Of a stretch of 52,592 nucleotides of DNA, positions 8,040 to 16,409 are shown piece after piece (position 1 is the first letter of the stretch; each line of letters starts with the position of its first letter). The notes beneath the pieces are model-generated. The model saw nothing but the letters and a program-made list of their open reading frames with translations. It was not told the DNA's origin and ran no database searches. The translations under genes were made by a program, and so were the position numbers. Source of the DNA: Chryseobacterium sp. (GTDB taxonomy: Bacteria; Bacteroidota; Bacteroidia; Flavobacteriales; Weeksellaceae); assembly GCA_031277615.1 (NCBI GenBank), contig JAITMC010000001.1, positions 1-52,592 on the forward strand, given 5' to 3'.

Positions 8040-9386
8040 TTATTTTTCAAAAACTGCGTAATCTGAAACTTTAAATGTAAAATACTTTCCCCTGTCGAAA
8101 TCTCTTTTTGTTTTATCAAAGACATTTCTGAAAGTTCCGGACAGGTTTTGATCCTCTATGGTGAAATCTACCGGGCCTTTTGACATATTCAGGACTACAA
8201 GAACCTCATCATTTCCGTTTTTCCTCAGGTAGGCCAGGATTTTATCATCGGCTGTTGTGTTAAGAAAACGGGTTGATACACTGGTATCTCCTCCTCTTAG
8301 TGCGGGATTGGAAGCTTTTAATTCCAAAAGGGTTTTATAAAAATCGGCCATCTGGTAGTTATTGGTCCATTTGATTGCATCTTTTTCAAAGAATTCCAGT
8401 CTTTTCATGTTGGGAAGTTCCTGCCCTGAATACAGAAGCGGCACCCCGTTCCATGTGGCTGAGAATACAGCCATTGGTTTTGTAGTGGCACCGTATTTTT
8501 CGTATTCTGTCCCGTTCCACGAATTTTCATCGTGATTGGTGGTAAACCATGCTCTCATTGAGCCGTCTCCGATATTGGAATATTGAACCAACAGGTCTTT
8601 AAGTTCCTGAACAGGCTCATTTTTCTTGTAATAATCAGCAGATTTGTGCATCCATTTCCAGGAATAGCTGGCATCAAATACTTTTCCGTATTCCGGGCTT
8701 TCCAGCTCATCAAATTCACCCAGCCAGAAAAGAGGTTTCACTTTTTCCACTTCAGGGCGGGCCTGTTGCCAGAAATCGACTTCTACCCAGGAAGCAAGAT
8801 CACATCTGAACCCGTCAATATTTGTTTCTCTTACCCAGAATTTCATGGTATCAATCATGGCCAGACGCATTTCCTGATTTTTGTAATCGAGTTCGATGAT
8901 ATCATCCATTCCGGAAGCAATATGAAATTTACCGTCCGGATCTTTTAAATAAAATTCAGGATGGGTTTTGGTCCATACATGATCCCAGCCTGTATGATTG
9001 GCAACCCAGTCTATGATTACCTTGAATCCGAGTCTGTGGGCTTCGTTTACCATATGTTTGAAATCATCCAGCGTTCCAAATTCAGGATTGATGGATGTGT
9101 AATCGGATGCCGCATAAGGGCTTCCCAGACTTCCTTTTTTATTCTGCTGAGCAATAGGAGTAATGGGCATGAACCAGAGTGTCTTTACGCCCATATTCTT
9201 CAGGCGCGGCATTTCTTTTTCAAATGCTCTGAATGTTCCTTCTTTGGTATATTGTCTTATGTTTACTTCATAGATATTGGTTGTGTGCTTCCATTCTTTG
9301 GGCAGATCCATAGTATTTTTTGTATTTTGAGTGGTACAGGAAACAATTCCCAGACCAATGATTGCGAATAAAATTAATTTTTTCAT
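8040..9386 (-). CDS. GH13 alpha-amylase-family glycoside hydrolase, lipoprotein
   Basis: The 448-residue precursor has a lipobox (GIVSC, Cys17), so the enzyme is probably membrane-anchored. The four GH13 regions are present: DWVANH at 126-131, the nucleophile Asp196 in DGFRCDLASW, the acid Glu224 in FWLGEFDE, and TTNHDENSW with Asp286. The barrel is followed by a short C-terminal beta domain (ILAYLRKNGNDEVLVVLNMS). It should cleave or rearrange alpha-glucans, perhaps maltodextrins, at the cell surface or in the periplasm. No SusC/SusD pair is adjacent, so this is not a standard starch locus. A TACTTTTG -7 box sits 15 bp upstream of the start. Confidence 0.93.
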   Translation of the reverse strand: MKKLILFAIIGLGIVSCTTQNTKNTMDLPKEWKHTTNIYEVNIRQYTKEGTFRAFEKEMPRLKNMGVKTLWFMPITPIAQQNKKGSLGSPYAASDYTSINPEFGTLDDFKHMVNEAHRLGFKVIIDWVANHTGWDHVWTKTHPEFYLKDPDGKFHIASGMDDIIELDYKNQEMRLAMIDTMKFWVRETNIDGFRCDLASWVEVDFWQQARPEVEKVKPLFWLGEFDELESPEYGKVFDASYSWKWMHKSADYYKKNEPVQELKDLLVQYSNIGDGSMRAWFTTNHDENSWNGTEYEKYGATTKPMAVFSATWNGVPLLYSGQELPNMKRLEFFEKDAIKWTNNYQMADFYKTLLELKASNPALRGGDTSVSTRFLNTTADDKILAYLRKNGNDEVLVVLNMSKGPVDFTIEDQNLSGTFRNVFDKTKRDFDRGKYFTFKVSDYAVFEK

Positions 9387-9400
9387 TAATCTATTTTTAA

Positions 9401-9408
9401 CAAAAGTA
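9401..9408 (-). promoter_or_regulatory. Bacteroidota -7 box of the GH13 gene
   Basis: TACTTTTG on the minus strand matches TAnnTTTG exactly and lies 15 bp upstream of the start codon, implying a very short leader. Confidence 0.5.
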
Positions 9409-9698
9409 AGGAATGTTTTTTTGAAAGAAGAGGAAAAACAAAATCAGTAAAATCTAAAATTGTTTATTTTTTATTTATTGTGGCTGGTGCATTTCAATCG
9501 TTTTGGCTGGCTGAGTACTGACCAGAAGGTGAATTTTTATAAATCGCAAAGGCAGACAAGGCTGAATAACAGTTGGCTGCTCTTAAGATAAACAAATCCG
9601 CTTCGCTTATTTTTGAAATACAAAGGTTATTGATTCCCTTTCGGTTTATAGGGTTGAGAGTTTATTGTATGATCGTACAGAACATATGATTTGCAGCA

Positions 9699-9728
9699 AA
9701 AAGCGCCGGATCTCTGATCCGGGGCTTT
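9699..9728 (-). terminator. Terminator after the pRiA4b ORF-3-like gene
   Basis: AAAGC-G-CCGGATC and GATCCGG-G-GCTTT form a 12-bp stem with one mismatch and a TCT loop. It lies about 18 bp beyond the minus-strand stop at 9746. Confidence 0.8.
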
Positions 9729-9745
9729 ATATCATCATTCAGATG

Positions 9746-10345
9746 TTATCTTTCATCATCATTGTCGTCTTCGTCATCGAAAACATCATCGTTGTAGTCT
9801 TCTTCTTCCTCATCATCGAAGTTGTCGTCATCTTCATCCGCAAAGTTTCCGCTTCCTCCGAAATCGTCCTCAAAACCGAAATCATCATCCATCAGAGGCA
9901 TTGCAGATTTCTTTTTAGAACCTCCGGCGTTTCCGCTTTTGCTGGGTGCTTTTAGAGGTACATTTCCAAATCGGTAAACGGTAATAGGATAATTTACGCC
10001 TTTTGTTTCTTCGATAACTTCCACCAATTCGCAGAAAAACTCCCAGAGATCAAGAAGTCCGTACTGGAACTGTGCTTTGTTACCTACGCTTTCAAAAGCC
10101 TCATCGATATATACATCTGACATAATTTCTCCGTCACCATCATCACTCATATCTTCAAGTGGTACGCTTTTTACTATTGTACCATCGTCCTCCAGAAGAT
10201 TAAAAGTAGAAAGCTCATCTCCCTGCAGACTGAACGCACTTTTAATTCCCAAATGCAGGTTCCATAGTGACTGTTTTCCTTTTACTTCAATATCACGGAA
10301 AATATCCTCTTTCGCATCTAATATTACGCGGATCTTATAAACCAT
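9746..10345 (-). CDS. Plasmid pRiA4b ORF-3-like protein with a long acidic tail
   Basis: Residues 1 to about 115 (VYKIRVILDAKEDIFRDIEV, SLWNLHLGIKSAFSL, LLDLWEFFCELVEV) match the pRiA4b ORF-3/IS1096 TnpR-associated fold. This is a widespread family of unknown biochemical role whose names come from plasmid or transposon neighbours. No transposase, plasmid gene or inverted repeats are near, so mobile-element naming would be misleading. The last 50 or so residues (DDDFGFEDDFGG..., NFDDEEEEDYNDDVFDDEDD) are almost wholly Asp/Glu, which is common in DNA-mimic or chaperone-like tails. The gene stands alone between a good promoter (10399-10427) and a strong terminator. Confidence 0.82.
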   Translation of the reverse strand: MVYKIRVILDAKEDIFRDIEVKGKQSLWNLHLGIKSAFSLQGDELSTFNLLEDDGTIVKSVPLEDMSDDGDGEIMSDVYIDEAFESVGNKAQFQYGLLDLWEFFCELVEVIEETKGVNYPITVYRFGNVPLKAPSKSGNAGGSKKKSAMPLMDDDFGFEDDFGGSGNFADEDDDNFDDEEEEDYNDDVFDDEDDNDDER

Positions 10346-10398
10346 ATCAGTTTCTTAAATTACTTTTTTGCCTTAATTATTATGATAAATCTCTGTTG

Positions 10399-10427
10399 CA
10401 AATATATAATAAATGAGATGTGACAAA
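10399..10427 (-). promoter_or_regulatory. Promoter of the pRiA4b ORF-3-like gene (-33 and -7 boxes)
   Basis: On the minus strand TTTG (10424-10427) is followed 17 bp later by TATATTTG (10399-10406). Both match the flavobacterial consensus TTG-N17..23-TAnnTTTG. This is the most complete promoter seen in the window; the leader would be about 47 nt. Confidence 0.65.
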
Positions 10428-10479
10428 AAAATATTTCAGGATTTTTTAAAATATTTTTTTTTCTTACATTTTGCCCGAA

Positions 10480-11511
10480 TTATTTACTTTTCTCAAGCAT
10501 AAAACTGAACTTGGTTCCTTCGAGATAAACACTCTCTACGGTAATATTTTCGCTGTGTGCCTCAAGGATATGTTTTACAATGGCCAATCCTAGGCCGGAT
10601 CCCCCTTCCCTTCTGCTTCTGCTGGTTTCCACCCTGTAGAATCTTTCAAAAATTCTTGGAAGACTTTCGGGTTTGATGCCCATTCCGTTATCGATTACTT
10701 CAATCAGGACCTTGTTTTTAAGGACGCTTGTTTTTACGACTACTCTGGCTTCCTGGCGGTTGGCATAGTGAATGGCATTGGAGATTAAGTTGATAAACAC
10801 CTGCGAAATTTTCTGTTTGTCTGCTTCTACCATAATCTGCGGATGCAGCGTCTGGATCTGTAATGTGGTATTGTGCTTTTCGGCTTCAAATTCCAGGAGC
10901 TCAAAAATTTCCCTGATCAGGAGATTCACATCAAATGCAGAAACGGTAAGATTGATTTCCCCTGCCTCCAGGCGGTTGATCATATCAAGGTCCGTAACAA
11001 TCGCAATAAGCCTTTCCACCGATTTATCGATTCTTTCAAGATATTTGTCCCGAATGGTCAGGTTGTCTACCCCGCCGTCTCTCAGGGTTTCAACATATCC
11101 CTGGATAGAAAATAAGGGAGTTTTAAGTTCGTGGGAAACATTACCAATGTATTCTTTACGGTAGCTTTCCATCTCCTTCATCATATCGATCTCCGTTACC
11201 TGCTGCTGGTTGAGATCGGAAAACCTCTCTCCAAGCTCTTTGATGGTAATATTCTCGTCATTGTCATGAACGATTTCCTGGGGAAGAATTTCCGAAAGCC
11301 CGCGCACCTGTTTTTTACCATAATAATTAAACAGGAGCTCAAGCACCACGTAATTAATCATAAAGATCAGGATTACGCAGATCAGAAGGCCGGTTTTAAA
11401 GAACGGAGTCTGGTCATACAAATCCTTCAGTGAATCAAAAATGATTACTAAAAGAAACATCACCAGTGTCAGAAGACACGAGGCGACGAGGGTAAGTCTG
11501 TAAAATTTCAA
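10480..11511 (-). CDS. Sensor histidine kinase, PhoR-like
   Basis: The 343-residue membrane kinase has two transmembrane helices (about 8-26 and 40-62) separated by a loop of only about 15 residues, so there is no real periplasmic sensor domain. A linker of about 60 residues without a recognisable PAS domain leads to the phospho-acceptor His127 in NVSHELKTPLFS. The catalytic domain has the N box (NLISNAIHYA), G1 (DNGMGIKPESLPRIFERFYR) and G2 (GSGLGLAIVKHIL). It follows the response-regulator gene by 46 bp and is surely its partner. The short loop recalls PhoR, which senses through accessory proteins, but no pst or phoU gene is nearby, so phosphate sensing is only a guess. Confidence 0.9.
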   Translation of the reverse strand: MKFYRLTLVASCLLTLVMFLLVIIFDSLKDLYDQTPFFKTGLLICVILIFMINYVVLELLFNYYGKKQVRGLSEILPQEIVHDNDENITIKELGERFSDLNQQQVTEIDMMKEMESYRKEYIGNVSHELKTPLFSIQGYVETLRDGGVDNLTIRDKYLERIDKSVERLIAIVTDLDMINRLEAGEINLTVSAFDVNLLIREIFELLEFEAEKHNTTLQIQTLHPQIMVEADKQKISQVFINLISNAIHYANRQEARVVVKTSVLKNKVLIEVIDNGMGIKPESLPRIFERFYRVETSRSRREGGSGLGLAIVKHILEAHSENITVESVYLEGTKFSFMLEKSK

Positions 11512-11557
11512 TTTTACAAATTTTTTAGGTTGATATCAATTTAAGGAATCTGAATTA

Positions 11558-12235
11558 CTAAACTATCAGTTTGTAACCGATTCCTTTCAGGGTCTGTATC
11601 GTGTTGATGCCCAGTTTTTCTCTAAGTCTTCTGATGTGAACGTCTATTGTTCTTTCTCCTACGATAACATCATTACCCCAAACTTTTTCAAGAATTTCCT
11701 CTCTTTTGAAAACCTTTTCCGTGTTGGAAGCCAAAAGATAAAGCAAATCAAATTCTTTTTTAGGAAGAAGGAACTGCTGTCCGCTTTTGGAAACTCTGAA
11801 GTTGTCCTTATCAATGACAAGATCTCCGATTTCAATTAATTTGGCATTGTCAGAAACCTGGGAAGTGAGCTGCAACAGTGCATTAACTTTAGAAATAAGG
11901 ATCTTCGGTTTGATAAGTTTTACCACATAATCATTGGCTCCTGCCTGAAAACCAGCCAGCTGAGAAAACTCTTCACTTCTTGCGGAAAGAAAAACAATCA
12001 GTGTTTTCTGAAGTTCTTTCACTTTACGAAGTTCCTGACAGGTTTCAATACCATCTTTTTCCGGCATCATTACATCTAACAGAATCAGATCCGGGATAAT
12101 TTCTTTGGCTTTTTCTATTCCTTCGTTCCCGTTGGTGGCCGTGTAGATGTCATATCCTTCTTTTTCAAGGTTGTAAGACAGAATCTCTAAAATATCCAGT
12201 TCGTCGTCTATTAAGAGTATTTTCTTTTGATTCAT
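11558..12235 (-). CDS. OmpR/PhoB-family response regulator
   Basis: I take the ATG at 12235 (MNQKKILLIDDELD) because the receiver fold begins there. Receiver residues are Asp10/Asp11, phospho-acceptor Asp54 (LILLDVMMP), Ser84 and Lys106. The winged-helix DNA-binding domain (about 132-225) shows ERTIDVHIRRLREKLG. The residue after Lys106 is Leu (DYVVKLIKP), where this family nearly always has the cis-proline (KP). The gene is the first of a pair with the histidine kinase and is transcribed away from the TonB receptor gene, which it may control. A TAACTTTG -7 box lies 19 bp upstream. Confidence 0.93.
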   Translation of the reverse strand: MNQKKILLIDDELDILEILSYNLEKEGYDIYTATNGNEGIEKAKEIIPDLILLDVMMPEKDGIETCQELRKVKELQKTLIVFLSARSEEFSQLAGFQAGANDYVVKLIKPKILISKVNALLQLTSQVSDNAKLIEIGDLVIDKDNFRVSKSGQQFLLPKKEFDLLYLLASNTEKVFKREEILEKVWGNDVIVGERTIDVHIRRLREKLGINTIQTLKGIGYKLIV

Positions 12236-12253
12236 TTTAAATTTTTGCTGAGT

Positions 12254-12261
12254 CAAAGTTA
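12254..12261 (-). promoter_or_regulatory. -7 box of the response regulator/kinase pair
   Basis: TAACTTTG on the minus strand matches TAnnTTTG exactly, 19 bp upstream of the chosen ATG. It supports that start over the longer frame, which would begin only a few bases from the box. Confidence 0.5.
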
Positions 12262-12308
12262 ATAAATTTTAAATCACAGATGAACGAAACATTTATCGTT
12301 CATATAAA

Positions 12309-12398
12309 GTTAACAATAATAACCGTTTCTTAATGTTTAGTTAAAAAAAAATTAAATTTCACTAAACCATTTACGCCACTAAACTTTTATTCCTTTGC
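12309..12398 (+). promoter_or_regulatory. Divergent control region before the TonB receptor gene
   Basis: TTAA cores at 12330, 12341 and 12352 are spaced exactly 11 bp apart, with another at 12310. CACTAAAC occurs twice, 17 bp apart (12360-12367, 12377-12384). A -7-like TTCCTTTG ends at 12398, about 34 bp before the ATG. Winged-helix regulators of the PhoB group bind direct repeats at about 11-bp spacing, so the TTAA series is a candidate. In AT-rich DNA the evidence is weak. Confidence 0.35.
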
Positions 12399-12432
12399 AC
12401 CGAAAGAATCTAGTAAATAAAGTAAGTAAATA

Positions 12433-15063
12433 ATGAAAATTAATAAACTTAGCATTGCAGTCTTATTTTTATCCGGTTCTGTATTTTATGCTCAGGAAAC
12501 GAAGCAGGATACAATCACTAAGGAGAAAAAAATTGATGGCGTAGTAATCCAGGGAAGCAGTAACAAGAAAACTGAAACTGCCGTATTAGGAGAGCAGAAA
12601 AAAGCGATTATTCAAAAGCAGGCTGTAAGTGCTGAAGAGATTTCCAGAAAAGGGATCTCCAACGTAGAACAGGGGCTTACGAAAGTAACGGGAATCACTA
12701 CGGTAGAAGGAAGAGGTCTTTTCGTAAGAGGTCTTGAAGAACGTTATAATTACCTGTTGATCAACGGGCTTGGATCTCCATCCAACAACCCTTTCCAGAA
12801 GATCATTGCCCTAAAGCAGTTTCCAACAGATGTTGTCGGTAAACTGAATATCTACAAAACCTTCAACTCCAACCTTTACGGAGATTTCGCAGGTGCTACT
12901 TTTGATATTGAAACCCTGACGATTGATAAGCCTTTTACTAAAATAGAATTTGGTGTTGGTGTTAACACCGTAAGTACTTTTAAAGACGGTTTTAAGGTTT
13001 CAGAAGGAACAGACGGTTTTACAGGATATCTTGGATTGAATTCAAGAGACAAAAAACTTCCTTCTGCAATCAGAGATTCAAGACCCAGCAATTACAGGTT
13101 TTCAGGAAGTGAATCATTATCTCAGTTTAAGGACAGCTGGAATGTAGACAATGTAAAATCATTACCTAATACCAATATCGGATTCACAACTGTTCAGAAA
13201 ATGAAAGCCGGAGAAAGTGGTAGTCTTGGATTCTTATTTTCATTAAATCAAAGTTCAGAATATTCTTATAAAGAAGGTGCAAAAAACCAGTTTAAAGATT
13301 TCGGAGGAATAATCAATCTAAATAACGAACTGCAAAGAAAGCAATATAATTATCAGATAGAGTCATCAGCTTTATTAGGTTTAGGATATAAAAATAAGGG
13401 TACAACTATTAATTTAAATGCGATGTACCTTCAGAATGTTAATAATATTATTGAAGATTATTACGGATATAAAAATAATCAAGTTCAAAATAAAGATATT
13501 GGATTCTTCCGTACCAATCAACAGGATTTATCAAGATTTCTTAATATTCAGCTGACAGGTTCACAAAAAATAGGAGAAAGACATCAGATAAAAGCAGGAG
13601 GAAGCTACGTAATTAATAACTATCAGCAGCCTGACAGGAAGATTTTAGAAGGAAGTCGTCTGGATTCAAATGGAAATATGCTCGCTGATAACCAGCTTCT
13701 TTTGGCTTACGGAGGAAACAATATTATCCGCCAGTACCTTGATGTAAATTCAAGATTTTATGGTTCTGCTTATGGAGAATACTCTATATTTTTAGGGGAA
13801 AAAGGGGATAAAAAAGATTTCCCGATGCAGCTTTCCATTGGATATAATGGTTTTGCGGATCTTAGAAAAACATCATACAGATTCATTTTCGGGAAGCCTA
13901 ATGGTACTGCAGGACAAAGCTTTATCATCGATAAAAATTCTCCACAGGCGAAATTTGATCAGGATCTTGCCAATAACAGATTCTTTTTCCAAGAAGAGAC
14001 TGATGCATCCAACTTCTTTACAAGTATGTATCAGTTTGTCAATGCCGGTTACATCAACTTCAATTACAAACCGTCTGAATCATGGGATATTCTAATCGGT
14101 GGAAGATATGAAAATGACATGACGTTGATCCGTTATTCTGAACAAGGCGCTGAAAAGAAAACAAATCTAGATAAAGAAAGAGATTTATTTCTTCCTTCCC
14201 TTGCCATTAAAAAAGCGCTTAATAATAAAAATAATTTAAGATTCTCATTTAGTAAGACTGTTACTCGTCCTGTATTGATTGAAACAATGGAAATTTCATA
14301 TATCAATCCAGATAATGAGACTATCAAAGGTAATCCAGACATTAAGTTAAGTGATAATTATAACTTCGATTTGAAATGGGAATACTTCCCTACCAACAAA
14401 GAAATGTTTGCAGTCAACTTATTTGCTAAAAGAATTAACAACGCAATCGAAAGATCTTTTGTTTCTTCCGGAGATGCCAATGGTGTAACTGTTACTTTCT
14501 ACAACGCTAAAAAAGCAGATCTGGCTGGTATCGAATTAGAAGGAATCATGAGTTTGGGAAGAATTTCTGAATCTTTGGATAAGTTCACATTAGGTGCTAA
14601 TGCTACTTTCATGTATACTGATGTTGAAAGAAGTGAAGATCAGTTAAAATTAGAGCAACCCAACCCTAATTTTTATACCGGAAAATTACGTAAAAGAGGT
14701 CTTCAGGGAGCATCTCCTTATACGATTAATGCCGACTTAAAATATGAAACCAAAACCAAGAATAGTTTAAGTAGAACATTATCTCTTGTATATAATGTGA
14801 GTGGTTCTAAAATTTATGCTGTTGGTACCTCAGGTTCAGATAATTTCTACGAAAAACCTTTCCATCAGCTGGATTTTGTTTATCAGGAACAAATCACAAA
14901 AAACTGGAATATCAAAGCAGGAATTCGTAACATTTTAAATAACCGATATAAGATTCTTTTAGGAGATAAGAGTTACTATAATGTAGAAACCAACGGAGTT
15001 AATACCTATACAGATTATTTCAGAGGAATAAACTTTAATCTGACTGTAGGATATACATTCTAA
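12433..15063 (+). CDS. TonB-dependent outer-membrane receptor
   Basis: The 876-residue precursor has a Sec signal peptide (…SGSVFYAQ, cleavage near residue 20). A short N-terminal extension follows, then a plug domain (about 55-170, with ISRKGISNVEQGLTKVTGI and GRGLFVRGLEERYNYLLING) and a 22-strand-type beta barrel to the end. The last residues FNLTVGYTF end in an aromatic residue, as BAM substrates do. There is no SusD partner, so it belongs with siderophore- or small-solute-type receptors rather than SusC. A lipoprotein gene follows 41 bp downstream and is probably co-transcribed. The gene is divergent from a PhoB/PhoR-like pair. The ligand is unknown. Confidence 0.92.
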   Translation: MKINKLSIAVLFLSGSVFYAQETKQDTITKEKKIDGVVIQGSSNKKTETAVLGEQKKAIIQKQAVSAEEISRKGISNVEQGLTKVTGITTVEGRGLFVRGLEERYNYLLINGLGSPSNNPFQKIIALKQFPTDVVGKLNIYKTFNSNLYGDFAGATFDIETLTIDKPFTKIEFGVGVNTVSTFKDGFKVSEGTDGFTGYLGLNSRDKKLPSAIRDSRPSNYRFSGSESLSQFKDSWNVDNVKSLPNTNIGFTTVQKMKAGESGSLGFLFSLNQSSEYSYKEGAKNQFKDFGGIINLNNELQRKQYNYQIESSALLGLGYKNKGTTINLNAMYLQNVNNIIEDYYGYKNNQVQNKDIGFFRTNQQDLSRFLNIQLTGSQKIGERHQIKAGGSYVINNYQQPDRKILEGSRLDSNGNMLADNQLLLAYGGNNIIRQYLDVNSRFYGSAYGEYSIFLGEKGDKKDFPMQLSIGYNGFADLRKTSYRFIFGKPNGTAGQSFIIDKNSPQAKFDQDLANNRFFFQEETDASNFFTSMYQFVNAGYINFNYKPSESWDILIGGRYENDMTLIRYSEQGAEKKTNLDKERDLFLPSLAIKKALNNKNNLRFSFSKTVTRPVLIETMEISYINPDNETIKGNPDIKLSDNYNFDLKWEYFPTNKEMFAVNLFAKRINNAIERSFVSSGDANGVTVTFYNAKKADLAGIELEGIMSLGRISESLDKFTLGANATFMYTDVERSEDQLKLEQPNPNFYTGKLRKRGLQGASPYTINADLKYETKTKNSLSRTLSLVYNVSGSKIYAVGTSGSDNFYEKPFHQLDFVYQEQITKNWNIKAGIRNILNNRYKILLGDKSYYNVETNGVNTYTDYFRGINFNLTVGYTF

Positions 15064-15104
15064 CTAATTAATCAATAAAAATAAAAAATAAATAAAGTAT
15101 AAAA

Positions 15105-16325
15105 ATGAAAAGAAGAGTTTTATCATTACTATCGTTAACTACTGTGTTAACATTAGCCTTAAATTCATGTACGATTGATGTAAATGACGGTTTAGGAGAC
15201 GGAACTCCTGTTACTCCTGGAACAACTGAAAGTGTATTAAGCGGAAGCGGAACTTTATCCGGGACTATTACAAAGGATATTTTAATTAAAAAAGGAAATT
15301 ATACATTAGACGGAATTGTTAAAGTCACTAATGAAGCTACAATTACTATTGAAGCAGGTGCAACTTTTAATGTTTCTACTTCTAAAACAAGTGGTTTGGT
15401 AGTTCTTCAGGATGGTAAAATCAATGCTGTAGGAACTGCATCTGAACCAATTGTATTCACAACATCAACTAAAACTCCTGGGGACTGGGGAGGAATCACA
15501 TTATACGGAAATGCTCCAATTAAAGCAATCAACGGAAATACGCAAGCTCTTTCTGAAGATGGAAATAACGTATATTATGGAGGATCAGATCCTAATTCAA
15601 ACTCCGGAACAATGAAATTCGTAAGAGTAGAATATGCCGGTAAAAAGATCGGTGATGGTACTTCTGAAACTAATTCTATGACTTTTTATGCAGTAGGAGC
15701 CGGAACTACATTAGAAAATCTTGTTACCTACAAAGGAACTGATGATGGATATGAGTTCTTTGGAGGTACTGTAAGCGCTAAAAACATTGTATCTTATGGT
15801 AATTATGATGATTCATTTGACTGGCAGGATGCATGGAGCGGGCAGAATAACACCAACTGGTATGCTTTCCAGACGGGTGTAGGGAATTTCGGAATGGAAA
15901 TTGAAGCATCAAGTAATGTTGATAATGTTGCACCAAAAATTTCAAACATAACCTTAATCAGAGACGCTAATACCAATCCTGAAGTGGCCAATTCTCCTGA
16001 AATTTCAGCTATTCAGTTTAAAAAGCAGGGAACTGGTATCTTCTCAAATGTTTATATCAGTGGATATAAAAATATTGGTACTCAAAAAGCTTATTCAGTT
16101 CTAATTCAGGATGCACCTACAGAGACAAGTCAGGTAAATACAGGAAAAGTAGTGGTTGCCCCTCTTACTTACTTAAACTCTGACAATGCGGGTATTTGGG
16201 GGTATGCATTTACTCCTAACGGTGGAAAAACTTTCACCAATACTGCAACGGTTACAAAAGTATCTTTAGTACCTGGAGCCTGGGCTACAGTAGACGGAGT
16301 AAACCTTTTGGCTGCTTTACAATAA
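15105..16325 (+). CDS. Surface-type lipoprotein paired with the TonB receptor (parallel beta-helix-like)
   Basis: The 406-residue precursor has a lipobox (LALNSC, Cys22). A Gly/Thr/Ser-rich spacer leads into strand-and-turn repeats of right-handed beta-helix character (TITKDILIKKGNYTLDGIV, TITIEAGATFNVS, GKINAVGTASEPIVFT). The middle contains DWGGITLYGNAPI, MKFVRVEYAG, GTDDGYEFFGG and DDSFDWQDAW. This arrangement recurs in a large family of Bacteroidota and other bacterial surface proteins of unknown function, some misnamed 'multidrug transporter'; there is no transporter feature. Following the TonB receptor by 41 bp, it may serve as its ligand-capturing partner. The transcript ends at the strong hairpin at 16347-16383. 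Confidence 0.85.
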   Translation: MKRRVLSLLSLTTVLTLALNSCTIDVNDGLGDGTPVTPGTTESVLSGSGTLSGTITKDILIKKGNYTLDGIVKVTNEATITIEAGATFNVSTSKTSGLVVLQDGKINAVGTASEPIVFTTSTKTPGDWGGITLYGNAPIKAINGNTQALSEDGNNVYYGGSDPNSNSGTMKFVRVEYAGKKIGDGTSETNSMTFYAVGAGTTLENLVTYKGTDDGYEFFGGTVSAKNIVSYGNYDDSFDWQDAWSGQNNTNWYAFQTGVGNFGMEIEASSNVDNVAPKISNITLIRDANTNPEVANSPEISAIQFKKQGTGIFSNVYISGYKNIGTQKAYSVLIQDAPTETSQVNTGKVVVAPLTYLNSDNAGIWGYAFTPNGGKTFTNTATVTKVSLVPGAWATVDGVNLLAALQ

Positions 16326-16346
16326 GTAACTAGTTTTCTTCATATT

Positions 16347-16383
16347 AAAAAGCCATCAGAAAAGTTTTTTTCTGATGGCTTTT
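16347..16383 (+). terminator. Strong terminator of the TonB receptor/lipoprotein unit
   Basis: AAAAGCCATCAGAAAA pairs with TTTTCTGATGGCTTTT through a very short loop. It starts 22 bp after the lipoprotein stop. It is nearly symmetric and may also act on the convergent gene at 16410-16832. Confidence 0.9.
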
Positions 16384-16409
16384 GATTTTTCAGATGTGAT
16401 AATTAACAG

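Larger units (their letters stand above)
9387..9745. other. Intergenic region without a gene
   Basis: It holds the GH13 promoter at its left and the terminator of the acidic pRiA4b-like gene at its right. Between them is unremarkable sequence, perhaps degraded repeat; no frame looks coding. Confidence 0.5.

Noticed and set aside
9665-9955. Plus-strand hydrophobic frame (Ile/Val/Phe-rich) opposite the acidic tail
   Set aside because: The reverse complement of Asp/Glu codons gives Ile/Val/Phe/Leu codons, so the apparent membrane protein is an artefact.
9746-10345. Reading the pRiA4b ORF-3-like gene as part of a mobile element
   Set aside because: The family name comes from plasmid and IS contexts, but no transposase, resolvase or terminal repeats are near.
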